This document shows, in pieces, positions 7,501 to 13,224 of a DNA stretch of 18,129 nucleotides (position 1 is the first letter of the stretch; each line of letters begins with the position of its first letter). The notes beneath the pieces are model-generated. The model did no database searches, was not told the origin of the DNA, and saw nothing but the letters and a program-made list of their open reading frames with translations. Location of the stretch: NCBI GenBank assembly GCA_910578825.1, contig CAJTSB010000018.1, positions 1 to 18,129 on the forward strand. The letters are read 5' to 3'. This DNA is from an uncultured Lachnospiraceae bacterium. Lineage in GTDB: Bacteria > Bacillota > Clostridia > Lachnospirales > Lachnospiraceae. Position numbers and translations under genes: made by a program.

Positions 7501-9322
7501 GGGCTCGACACAGAATGTTACTCAGACACAGGCCTTTGAATTTGAAGTTAAGGGCGTAACCGGGCAGGCAGAAGTACATTTCTATGCAGTGAAGTCAGGC
7601 GATGCCAATGACCCTGTAATTTCCGGTCTTATGATTGACAGGCTGGATGAAGAATCTGAGGAACTGAAGGCAGCAAAGGAGGCAGCAAAAGAAGCGCTTA
7701 TGGCAGCAACACTGGAAGCAAGTGCAAATAAGACGGCTTTGAAGGTAAAAGAGACGGCACAGGTAACGGTGACGGAAATTACCGATGACCTGAGGGATAA
7801 AGCCAAAGCTGCATATCTGGATGTTACGGTAAGCTATAAGAGCGATAACCCAAAGGTGGCAAGTGTGGATGCAGCCGGTAAAGTTACGGCAGTTGCAGCC
7901 GGAACGGCAAATATTACGCCGGTGGTAGCGATCGGCAGCAAGATAAAAAGAGAGCTTACCCCGATTGAAGTTACGGTGACAGCAGAGCCGCCGGTTATGC
8001 CGACAGGAATCAGTTTCAAGGAGGGCGATGCCATTGAAATATTAAGGGGCAGTGAGTCGAAATTAACTCCGGTAATCACACCAGAGAATGCAAGCAATCA
8101 GAGAGTGACCTGGAAGTCCAGCGATCCGGAAATCGTAGCGGTCATAAGCGGAAAGATAACAGCGGTATCGGAAGGTAAAGCGACCATCACGGCAACTTCT
8201 GTAGCTGATAAGAACCTGAAGGCTGAGTGCGAGGTAACGGTTAAAAAGGTTCTTCCGACGCAAGTTACTCTGGATAAAACAATTTTGGATTTGAGGGTGA
8301 GTGCAACCGCTACCCTGACAGCGAAACTTAATCCTGCCAACACAACGGAGTCAGAACTTACCTGGGAATCCAGTGATGAGAACATCGCAACCGTTGAGTC
8401 CACATCTGCGACAAGGGCAAGGGTACGGGCAGTAAAGTCCGGAGAAGTAACAATTACCGTAAAGACACAGGCGGAAGGCGTAACAGCCACCTGTAAAGTA
8501 TTCGTAAATCCGGTAACGGAAATCAGCATTCCCAAGACCGCCAGCCTGAAAGTCAACGGAACACAGAAACTGATGGTAACGTATACGCCAGCCGATGGTT
8601 CCGGGCAGGCCATTACCTGGAGCAGCAGCAATGAGAAAGTTGCAACTGTGGATGCAAGCGGTACGGTTAAGGGTATCAGCGCAGGAAATGCAGTTATCAC
8701 GGCACAGACAGCCAATGGCGTGAAAGCAGAATGTACGGTGACAGTAACCAACGCATCGTCTCAGATGGTTGTCAAGGTTAGCAGCATTAAGATTTCCGCA
8801 GTCAACAAGAATATCATGGCAGGGAAGAAGACGACGGTCAAAGCAGTAGTCAATCCGTCCAATGCAACGAACAAAGCGGTAACCTTTAAGTCTTCCAATG
8901 CGAAGTATGCGACGGTAAATAACAAGGGCGTGGTAACCACGAAGAAAGCCGGAGCAGGCAAGAAAGTGACCATTACAGCGACAGCCAATGACGGAAGCAA
9001 TAAGGTAAGCAACAAGTTGACCATCAAGATTCTGAAATACGGTGTGAAGAAGGTTTCGTTTAAGAAGAAGACCTTGACGTTAAAAGCGGGCAAGAAGGTA
9101 ACGCTTAAACCGACCATCACGCCGACAAACAAGAAGGCAAAGAAGTCACAGATTAACAAGACATTATCTTATAAGTCTTCAAATACGAAATGGGCAACGG
9201 TCAACAGCAAGGGCAAGGTAACCACCAAAAAAGCCGGAAAAGGCAAGACCGTTAAGATTACGGCAACATCGACAGACGGTACGAATAAAAAGGCAACCGT
9301 TAAGATTAAAATTAAGAAATAA
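4580..9322 (+). CDS. Secreted multidomain GH43 glycosidase with Ig-like repeats
   Basis: A 1580-residue exported enzyme, predicted to attack arabinose- or xylose-containing plant polysaccharides outside the cell. Domains in order: signal peptide (1 to about 34, ending near TVEAADG); LamG/concanavalin-like sandwich (about 40-268); two atrophied Ig-like domains (about 275-455); GH43 five-bladed propeller (about 460-765); Big_4-like domain (about 775-840); carbohydrate-binding-like beta-sandwich (about 842-1023); short Ala/Glu helix; six Big_2 repeats (about 1045-1580). The GH43 catalytic triad appears intact: D509 in LRDPYI, D634 in GTIDTTV, E689 in GEGPCVFK. No LPXTG motif or S-layer homology domain is seen, and the C-terminus is strongly basic. 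AAGGAGG at 4567-4573 supports the ATG. There are no transporter or regulator neighbours. The exact substrate (arabinan, arabinoxylan or other) is open. Confidence 0.9.
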   Translation: MRRKNIMKKCLAAILSFAMTVTLLPANPLGTVEAADGPEPVLHWDMSHADGKLKDISGNNLDGRLVNLDNSDFVTMDDGVSQELIFEGKDKNKYVEIPAGALKKAGLESFTLEATYTATKQSMAWLLTLGTTVGDYPNVKNYLFVSPWSSDGDYSGKILAAIKDGSTEVRCDKNTAPAGDNGGGKNILSVVFKDGNVTYYLNGKKSATTETTYKIQDILSANSTSTSIGYIGRSLYNPDPAYQGSVLDFKIYDQALTTDQVNAIHKEKTDVWAVDKKLRAVKEGLLKTMLKDNKSVDQVDSDLDFPAEVDGVSLTWKTSNTAAVTAEGKVNATAEPKKATISVKGTYQDKSFEDSYELTVITRDGAEYEAFMAYEIPGADNIKGNITLPAKGKEGSEIVWTSDKENVISPVAQGDKPAGVVNRQSTDTNVKLTATLKQAGGDKKKEYNVTVKAKANVGTMTDYVFAYFAGDGEGEQIFLASSRDGLNWVELNGGRPVLKSELGTKGLRDPYILRSPEGDKFYLVATDLSIAATNWDWSGVQTNGSQAVMVWESDDLVHWTNQRMCVVSAQIEAGCTWAPEIFYDDATGEYMLFWASKVKEDNYAKQRIYYCKTRDFNTFTDPQIWIDNTWGTIDTTVIKGDDGKYYRFSKNEDGGAKYIYEEVADSLLGEWKGVGWTTDPSKGNVGGGEGPCVFKINEDDIAGADGEYCLLIDDFGGVRYYPQVTDDLASADFRDAKDKASLPTKPCHGTVMNITEEEYSRLMTAYGIIISEDSVPSYVPVGYTLPAKVKVDIAGQLQEADVTWDKTDDEFATAGKTVKVTGTVTVNGMTATITKEITVISNTVYFIDSGVGSWNDKLKTSQQHSLLKQYTDLRNAVPDQLYTAESGWGFVNDSENTIAGNRTSTKDDIYSNGWYAKGGKKCEYVIPLENGKYKVTGYFQEWWGNQNRTMDFYAEYTDGAGQKQTSEKVQTKNLGSTQNVTQTQAFEFEVKGVTGQAEVHFYAVKSGDANDPVISGLMIDRLDEESEELKAAKEAAKEALMAATLEASANKTALKVKETAQVTVTEITDDLRDKAKAAYLDVTVSYKSDNPKVASVDAAGKVTAVAAGTANITPVVAIGSKIKRELTPIEVTVTAEPPVMPTGISFKEGDAIEILRGSESKLTPVITPENASNQRVTWKSSDPEIVAVISGKITAVSEGKATITATSVADKNLKAECEVTVKKVLPTQVTLDKTILDLRVSATATLTAKLNPANTTESELTWESSDENIATVESTSATRARVRAVKSGEVTITVKTQAEGVTATCKVFVNPVTEISIPKTASLKVNGTQKLMVTYTPADGSGQAITWSSSNEKVATVDASGTVKGISAGNAVITAQTANGVKAECTVTVTNASSQMVVKVSSIKISAVNKNIMAGKKTTVKAVVNPSNATNKAVTFKSSNAKYATVNNKGVVTTKKAGAGKKVTITATANDGSNKVSNKLTIKILKYGVKKVSFKKKTLTLKAGKKVTLKPTITPTNKKAKKSQINKTLSYKSSNTKWATVNSKGKVTTKKAGKGKTVKITATSTDGTNKKATVKIKIKK
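8888..9289 (+). repeat. Two lysine-rich Big_2 repeats of the GH43 protein
   Basis: Residues 1437-1475 (8888-9004) and 1532-1570 (9173-9289) are a 95-residue-period direct repeat, with 29 of 39 aligned residues identical. Both contain ATVN, VTTKKAG and ITAT. These last two Big_2 units differ from the four before them by very high lysine content. Confidence 0.8.
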
Positions 9323-9368
9323 GTAATCTGAATATTTCCGTGTACTGTTTTTGGACAGCGCAGGAGCA

Positions 9369-9409
9369 AAAACATCCGGGTCTTTCGTTAAGAGAGACCC
9401 GGATGTTTT
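9369..9409. terminator. Bidirectional terminator between convergent genes
   Basis: AAAACATCCGGGTCT (9369-9383) and AGACCCGGATGTTTT (9395-9409) form a perfect 15-bp stem with an 11-nt loop. It has T runs in both directions. It lies 46 bases after the GH43 stop and 34 bases after the stop of the minus-strand deacetylase, so it can serve both. Confidence 0.92.
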
Positions 9410-9443
9410 GGTATTATGTGAGAGAAAAACGTTTCCCTGCGTT

Positions 9444-10547
9444 TTATTGGAAGACTTTGAATTCATAACCCTGCGCCCTTGCCTGGTCGATGAAATCTCC
9501 CAGTATCTGAGTGTTTGTCTCAGATTCTGCGTGCAGCAGATAGATGGCGCCGGGGTGCAGCTTGTCTATTGTTTTCTGCAGGCTTTCAGCGGGATCCGGC
9601 TGATTTTCCACATCATAGTCCAGATAAGCGAAACTCCAAAATACGCTCTTATAGTTCAGGTTATTTATAAGTGCGATGGACTGCTGGCTGAATTTCCCTG
9701 CGGGATAACGGAACAGATGCATATCATAGCCAAACTGCTCTTTGATGTAACGGTGATTCTCATTTATTTCATAGGTCTGTGTGTCTATGTCCTGGGAGGG
9801 CAGTCCCGCGGCGGGATGCGTAACGCTGTGGTTGCCGACTTCGTGTCCTTCATCAATCATGCGCTGTACAAGCTCAGGGTTGTCTTCTGCGTAAGATTTG
9901 GTGACAAAGAAGACGACATGCACGTTTTTCTCTTTCAGAGTGTCAAGAATTCTGTTAGAGCAGCCGTATTCATAACCTTCGTCCATTGTGAGGTAAATGA
10001 CCTTCTTTTCAGGCTCATCCTTAATGAACCAGGCGTTGTACATGCCGTATTTTTCCTGATACTGCATACAGCCTGCCGGTCGGTTATACTCGTCGAGGTC
10101 TCCGCCCTGTCCCCAGTCCAGACAGGAAGTGTCCAGTCCGTTTAAATCAATCTGTTCATTCGCAAGGACGATGCCGTTCTTTGTTGGACGTTCCTCAAAC
10201 CCTTCCGGGTTGTCCAAATCGGCAAGTGTAAATTCCGCAGCCTCATCCTGCGGCTCATTAGCGTCCTCGCCATCCTCAGGTTCCTGTGGTTCGTCAGCAT
10301 CGTTGGTATTGTCCGCTGACGTATCAGGAGTCGGGGTATCCGGACTGTCCGCCGTGGATTTATCATCTGCGGCCTCATTGTTAGCGGAATCAGAGATGAT
10401 GTCCTGCGGGATGGATGGCTGCTTGTTATCGTCGGAAGTAAATGCACGGATAACGCCGATGCCTGCCACAATCACACAGAGCAGGGGAATGGCATAGACG
10501 AGCAGCCTCATGTTATTTTTTTTTCTTCTTCTTTTTTTCTTATGCAT
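9444..10547 (-). CDS. PdaA-like polysaccharide deacetylase, membrane-anchored
   Basis: A carbohydrate esterase 4 (NodB-fold) protein, closest in motif pattern to PdaA, the spore-cortex enzyme that deacetylates muramic acid during muramic delta-lactam formation. The 367 residues comprise a very basic N-terminus (MHKKKRRRKK), one membrane segment (about 15-35), an acidic Asp/Glu/Pro/Thr linker (about 38-105) and the NodB domain (about 180-365). Motifs: YLTMDEGYEYG (185-195, D189), H240-SVT-H244 followed by Pro, LFRYPAG (R280), and IYLLHAES (H339). The DEGYE form replaces the usual DDG (PdaA itself has DNGYE). ATG at 10547 is chosen because it gives a compact basic start; a GTG nine bases upstream is possible. 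It lies downstream of kdpDE without a clear terminator. A role on vegetative wall instead of cortex cannot be excluded. Confidence 0.87.
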   Translation of the reverse strand: MHKKKRRRKKNNMRLLVYAIPLLCVIVAGIGVIRAFTSDDNKQPSIPQDIISDSANNEAADDKSTADSPDTPTPDTSADNTNDADEPQEPEDGEDANEPQDEAAEFTLADLDNPEGFEERPTKNGIVLANEQIDLNGLDTSCLDWGQGGDLDEYNRPAGCMQYQEKYGMYNAWFIKDEPEKKVIYLTMDEGYEYGCSNRILDTLKEKNVHVVFFVTKSYAEDNPELVQRMIDEGHEVGNHSVTHPAAGLPSQDIDTQTYEINENHRYIKEQFGYDMHLFRYPAGKFSQQSIALINNLNYKSVFWSFAYLDYDVENQPDPAESLQKTIDKLHPGAIYLLHAESETNTQILGDFIDQARAQGYEFKVFQ

Positions 10548-10596
10548 AGTGTTCACAATCCTTTTCCTGTTAATATGGTGATTAAAACCTCCTACT

Positions 10597-10625
10597 ATTA
10601 TACACAATAAGAAAGTAAATGTAAT
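10597..10625 (-). promoter_or_regulatory. Candidate promoter for the deacetylase
   Basis: Reading the minus strand, a perfect TATAAT (plus 10597-10602) follows ATTACA (plus 10620-10625) at 17-base spacing. It lies about 50 bases before the start codon, in the gap after kdpE. An AGGAGG just after the -10 has no nearby start codon and is probably at or near the transcription start. Confidence 0.5.
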
Positions 10626-10667
10626 CATCAAAATGTAAGAATCGTGAAAATCGCATTGTCGAATTTA

Positions 10668-11384
10668 TTATAGTTTTATATTTTCCTCGTCGTCTGCCAT
10701 ACGGTAGCCGACGCCGACCTCCGTGTAGATATAAACAGGTTCCGCCGGATTTTTCTCCAATTTCCGTCGAATATTTGCCATATTAACGCGCAGAATCTTG
10801 TTATCGGATTCATTGTAAGGTCCCCAGACATTGTTCATTACGGCGGAATAGGTCATCACCTTGCCGGAATTCTGGGCGAGGAATGCAACGATTTTGTATT
10901 CGATGGGCGTCAAATGTATGGACTCCTCATTGATGGATATGGCACGTTTGGAAAAATCAATTTTCAGTCCCTTTGCCCGGTAAAGATGGCAGGGGAGACT
11001 GTTCCCGTTACCGTTAGGATTGCTGTGGCGCAGGGAGGTGCGGATTCTCGCCATTAACTCGGAGGTGCCAAAAGGTTTCGTCAGATAGTCGTCTGCACCT
11101 GCGTCCAGAGCCCGCACTTTATCCAGCTCCAGCGTGCGCGCGGAAACTACGATGATGGGGCAGTTTGACCAGGAGCGCATGCGCCGTATAACTTTCATGC
11201 CGTCTATATCAGGAAGTCCCAGATCCAACAGAAGGATATCCGGACAAAGGGAAGTCGCAAGGGACAGGGCTTCGTTCCCGGTGGAGGCGCAGCTTACCCG
11301 ATAGCCTTGTGAAGAGAGCGTCTTGGATATGAAATTTCTGATATTTTTTTCATCTTCAATGATTAATACATGAAATTTATGCAT
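10668..11384 (-). CDS. kdpE: KdpE-like OmpR/PhoB-family response regulator
   Basis: A DNA-binding regulator of 238 residues. The receiver domain (about 4-118) has the acidic pair E10/D11, the phospho-acceptor D54 in ILLLDLGLPDIDG, S81 and K103 in TKPFG; the LDLGLPD...GADDYLTKPFG pattern is characteristic of KdpE. A winged-helix effector domain (about 135-232) ends in EVGVGYRM. ATG at 11384 is chosen because an AAAGGAGGG site lies about five bases upstream and the family sequence starts there; the longer open frame upstream is kinase sequence in another frame. It overlaps the kinase gene by 8 nt, indicating coupled translation. No kdpFABC genes are present here, so the targets are unknown and may not concern potassium. 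Confidence 0.9.
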   Translation of the reverse strand: MHKFHVLIIEDEKNIRNFISKTLSSQGYRVSCASTGNEALSLATSLCPDILLLDLGLPDIDGMKVIRRMRSWSNCPIIVVSARTLELDKVRALDAGADDYLTKPFGTSELMARIRTSLRHSNPNGNGNSLPCHLYRAKGLKIDFSKRAISINEESIHLTPIEYKIVAFLAQNSGKVMTYSAVMNNVWGPYNESDNKILRVNMANIRRKLEKNPAEPVYIYTEVGVGYRMADDEENIKL

Positions 11385-12462
11385 ATGGTCCCTCCTTTGG
11401 CTTTGGTAGTATGAACAGGAATTCCGCACCGTTTTCATGATTTTTGGCGCTAATTGTCCCTCGATGCGCCGTAATGATGCTGTGGCAGATGGAAAGCCCG
11501 ATTCCCATTCCTTTATGGACGTCCGAAGAAACTGTTTCCGGATAAGTTCCGTCAAATATATGATCAAGATGAGCTTCGTTAAGTCCGATTCCATAGTCAA
11601 TCACACGGAAATAAATATCGTCTGGCTTATTTTCTACAATCAGCTGGATGGGCTGTTCGCTGTGGGCGTGCGTCAGCGCATTTTCCATGAGGTTGATCAG
11701 AACCTGCTCAATCAGTTTGGCATCCATGGGAAACAGGATGATTTCCACGGGTACAGTTACCTCTATTTCTGCATCCGGAAAACGCTTTTTCAGCCGTGTG
11801 ACCGATTCAGCGACAACCTCATCCAGCACTTCTATGGATAAATTCAGCCTGGAATCCTTTGTCTGTATGCGGGTGACGGACAGGATGTTTTCTACCATGT
11901 TTAAAAGCCAGTCCGCGTCATCGTGGATATTATGGATGAGCTCAAGGCGTTCCCGTGTTTCATAATTCTCCCAGTTCTCCTCCAGAGAAGCGCTTGCCCC
12001 CATAATGCTGGTCAATGGCGTACGCAGGTCATGCGAGACAGCGCGCAAAAGATTTGCACGCAGTTTTTCCTTTTCTGCCTCCATAAGTTGTTTTTCCCGT
12101 GCGGAAAGAACTTTTGCCTGCTGGCGTATGTAGGATGCAGCAGTGCTCGCCGCTAAAAACAGTGTTTGCATACAGATAAAAACAGTCGGATAATCTGGCG
12201 ATGAAAAGTCTATACTGAAATAAGGGTGAGTAAAAATGTAATTGATACAAAAAACCCCGCAGACAGAAGCAAATGTGCCGAAAAGGTATCCGTTTGTGCA
12301 ATATGCGATGGTGGTAATGCCGATAAGATATAACAATGCAGTATTGGCTGAATTATCGGAGACGTGGAAGAACAGAACAAAGGTGAGTCCGGTGGTTAGC
12401 GCCAGCAGCCCAATCGTAATAGTGAGATCGTACAGTATTCGTTTAAAATTTTCCTTCTTCAT
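11377..12462 (-). CDS. KdpD-like sensor histidine kinase, C-terminal half only
   Basis: A membrane sensor kinase of 361 residues. It starts with a DUF4118-type block of about four membrane segments (about 10-115), then a short linker helix, the HisKA domain with phospho-acceptor H144 in AVSHDLRTPLTSI, and an ATPase domain with the N box (N257, N261), DYGIG (289-293) and KGMGIGLSI (317-325). Classical KdpD is about 900 residues and carries an N-terminal KdpD/Usp-like region; that is absent here and nothing upstream encodes it. AAAGGAG seven bases before the ATG supports a genuine start, so this is a naturally short form and not a broken gene. It is co-transcribed with the kdpE-like gene. Confidence 0.88.
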   Translation of the reverse strand: MKKENFKRILYDLTITIGLLALTTGLTFVLFFHVSDNSANTALLYLIGITTIAYCTNGYLFGTFASVCGVFCINYIFTHPYFSIDFSSPDYPTVFICMQTLFLAASTAASYIRQQAKVLSAREKQLMEAEKEKLRANLLRAVSHDLRTPLTSIMGASASLEENWENYETRERLELIHNIHDDADWLLNMVENILSVTRIQTKDSRLNLSIEVLDEVVAESVTRLKKRFPDAEIEVTVPVEIILFPMDAKLIEQVLINLMENALTHAHSEQPIQLIVENKPDDIYFRVIDYGIGLNEAHLDHIFDGTYPETVSSDVHKGMGIGLSICHSIITAHRGTISAKNHENGAEFLFILPKPKEGPYA

Positions 12463-12505
12463 TTATACTCCTTTGTAGTTAAGCATCGTTAACAGGTATA
12501 GGATT

Positions 12506-12534
12506 ACTGTAACACGAAGAAAAGGGGGATTCAA
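12506..12534 (-). promoter_or_regulatory. Candidate promoter for the kdpDE-like pair
   Basis: On the minus strand, TTGAAT (plus 12529-12534) and TACAGT (plus 12506-12511) are 17 bases apart, about 45 bases before the kinase start. The -10 matches consensus at only four of six positions, so this is tentative. Confidence 0.35.
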
Positions 12535-12574
12535 GAAAGAATGGAAATTTTAACGGTTTTTTAACAAAATTTGT

Positions 12575-12603
12575 TTGCCGAATGGAAATATGTATAGTAT
12601 TAT
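12575..12603 (+). promoter_or_regulatory. Promoter for the thioredoxin transcript
   Basis: TTGCCG (12575-12580) and TATTAT (12598-12603) are 17 bases apart. An overlapping alternative is TTGTTT (12571-12576) with TATAGT (12593-12598) at 16 bases. A palindrome, AACAAAATTTGTT (12563-12575), abuts the -35 element and could be an operator. Transcription should start near 12610, just before the structured leader. Confidence 0.6.
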
Positions 12604-12613
12604 GAAAGAAAAA

Positions 12614-12680
12614 GAGGAGGAAGGCAAATGCCAAACATTTTAGGAATGCCTTCCGACGAGCTGGCAGGCGACGCCTGCCA
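12614..12680 (+). promoter_or_regulatory. Structured leader element, copy A (thioredoxin)
   Basis: Hairpin 1 has the outer stem GGAAGGCA (12619-12626) with TGCCTTCC (12647-12654), an inner AAATG/CATTT stem, and a one-sided bulge ending in GGAA. GACGA separates it from hairpin 2, TGGCAGGC (12662-12669) with GCCTGCCA (12673-12680) around GAC. No T run follows, so it is not a terminator. Positions 12616-12667 match 16817-16868 upstream of the Nudix gene at 45 of 52 positions without gaps. Differences fall in the apical loop, the bulge and the linker, while the stems are kept. Likely an RNA regulatory element; a dispersed repeat is the alternative. Confidence 0.6.
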
Positions 12681-12693
12681 ATACATTAGTTAG
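12628..12693 (+). CDS. Possible upstream leader peptide, 21 codons
   Basis: ATG at 12628 lies seven bases after GAGGAGG (12614-12620), an excellent initiation site. The frame runs 21 codons and ends in TAG at 12691-12693, which overlaps the AGGAGG of the thioredoxin gene. The peptide begins MPNILGMPSDELAG and contains one cysteine. The related copy upstream of the Nudix gene keeps GMPSD, an acidic residue and LA in the same frame but lacks this ATG. Translation of this ORF would open the hairpins and could couple to thioredoxin. The apparent peptide may be only a by-product of conserved RNA pairing. Confidence 0.35.
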   Translation: MPNILGMPSDELAGDACQYIS

Positions 12694-12704
12694 GAGGAAT
12701 GGAT

Positions 12705-13016
12705 ATGGCAGTGGTAACTATTACAGTGGATAATTTTGAGGAAGAAGTGACAAACAGTAAATTGCCGGTTTTGGTTGATTTTTGGGCAGTATGGTGCGGC
12801 CCATGTCAGATGCAGGGTCCGGTTGTGGAGGAAGCGGCAAAGGCTCTCGAAGGAAAGTTGAAGATAGGCAAACTGAACGTAGACGAGGAGGGAGAGCTTG
12901 CACAGAAATATAGCGTCATGAGTATTCCCACCCTGATTCTGTTCGAAAACGGAGAAGTGGTAAAGAAAGAGGTTGGATTTCATTCTCTTGACGAAATTCG
13001 GGCGATGGTGCCTTGA
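12705..13016 (+). CDS. trxA: Thioredoxin
   Basis: A small cytosolic dithiol-disulfide oxidoreductase of 103 residues, the normal length. It has the WCGPC active site in FWAVWCGPCQMQGP and the cis-proline loop in SIPTLILF. It reduces protein disulfides and supports enzymes such as ribonucleotide reductase; its reductase partner is not in this window. ATG at 12705 is preferred to the in-frame ATG at 12699, because AGGAGG (12692-12697) is seven bases from the former and one base from the latter. It is a single-gene transcript with its own promoter, structured leader and terminator. Confidence 0.93.
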   Translation: MAVVTITVDNFEEEVTNSKLPVLVDFWAVWCGPCQMQGPVVEEAAKALEGKLKIGKLNVDEEGELAQKYSVMSIPTLILFENGEVVKKEVGFHSLDEIRAMVP

Positions 13017-13044
13017 CGGATTTGTGTACAGGTCTTATAATGAA

Positions 13045-13076
13045 GGACAGTTACCGTTGTGTAGCTGTTCTTTTTT
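13045..13076 (+). terminator. Rho-independent terminator after thioredoxin
   Basis: GGACAGTTAC (13045-13054) pairs with GTAGCTGTTC (13061-13070) over ten positions, two of them G-U. The loop is six bases and six T follow. Confidence 0.8.
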
Positions 13077-13152
13077 CTTTTCCGGGAGATGCGATTAATA
13101 GATACGTCGCAATCATCAGCGGTTCCGCTTTTGAATTCCACATAAAAAACAG

Positions 13153-13181
13153 TTGACAATTTATATAATGTGTATTAGTAT
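13153..13181 (+). promoter_or_regulatory. recA promoter
   Basis: A perfect TTGACA (13153-13158) is followed after 17 bases by TAGTAT (13176-13181). It is placed directly upstream of the LexA box. Confidence 0.75.
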
Positions 13182-13191
13182 ATGGAATATA

Positions 13192-13205
13192 CGAACATAA
13201 GTTCG
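13192..13205 (+). promoter_or_regulatory. LexA (DinR) SOS operator of recA
   Basis: CGAAC-ATAA-GTTCG is a perfect inverted repeat that fits the Gram-positive SOS box CGAAC-N4-GTTCG. It begins ten bases after the -10 element and so covers the expected transcription start, where bound LexA would block recA until DNA damage. Confidence 0.88.
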
Positions 13206-13224
13206 CAAGAGAAGGAGATCAGAT

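Noticed and set aside
8098..8751. A 217-codon minus-strand open frame within the Big_2 repeats
   Set aside because: It is antisense to repeated Ig-like units and is rich in Val/Thr/Ala, as expected of the complement of such repeats.
9351..10145. A 264-codon plus-strand open frame opposite the deacetylase gene
   Set aside because: It lies antisense to a gene with clear CE4 motifs, contains the bidirectional terminator at its start, and has no ribosome site or recognisable family pattern.
11385..11600. A 72-residue N-terminal extension of the KdpE-like regulator
   Set aside because: The extension is the kinase gene read in another frame; a strong ribosome site and the receiver domain start both point to ATG 11384.
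12662..12680. Second hairpin of the thioredoxin leader as an intrinsic terminator
   Set aside because: The stem is strong but no T run follows; the next bases are AATACATTAG.
13040..13156. A 38-codon ORF between thioredoxin and recA
   Set aside because: It has no ribosome site and spans the thioredoxin terminator hairpin and the recA -35 region.
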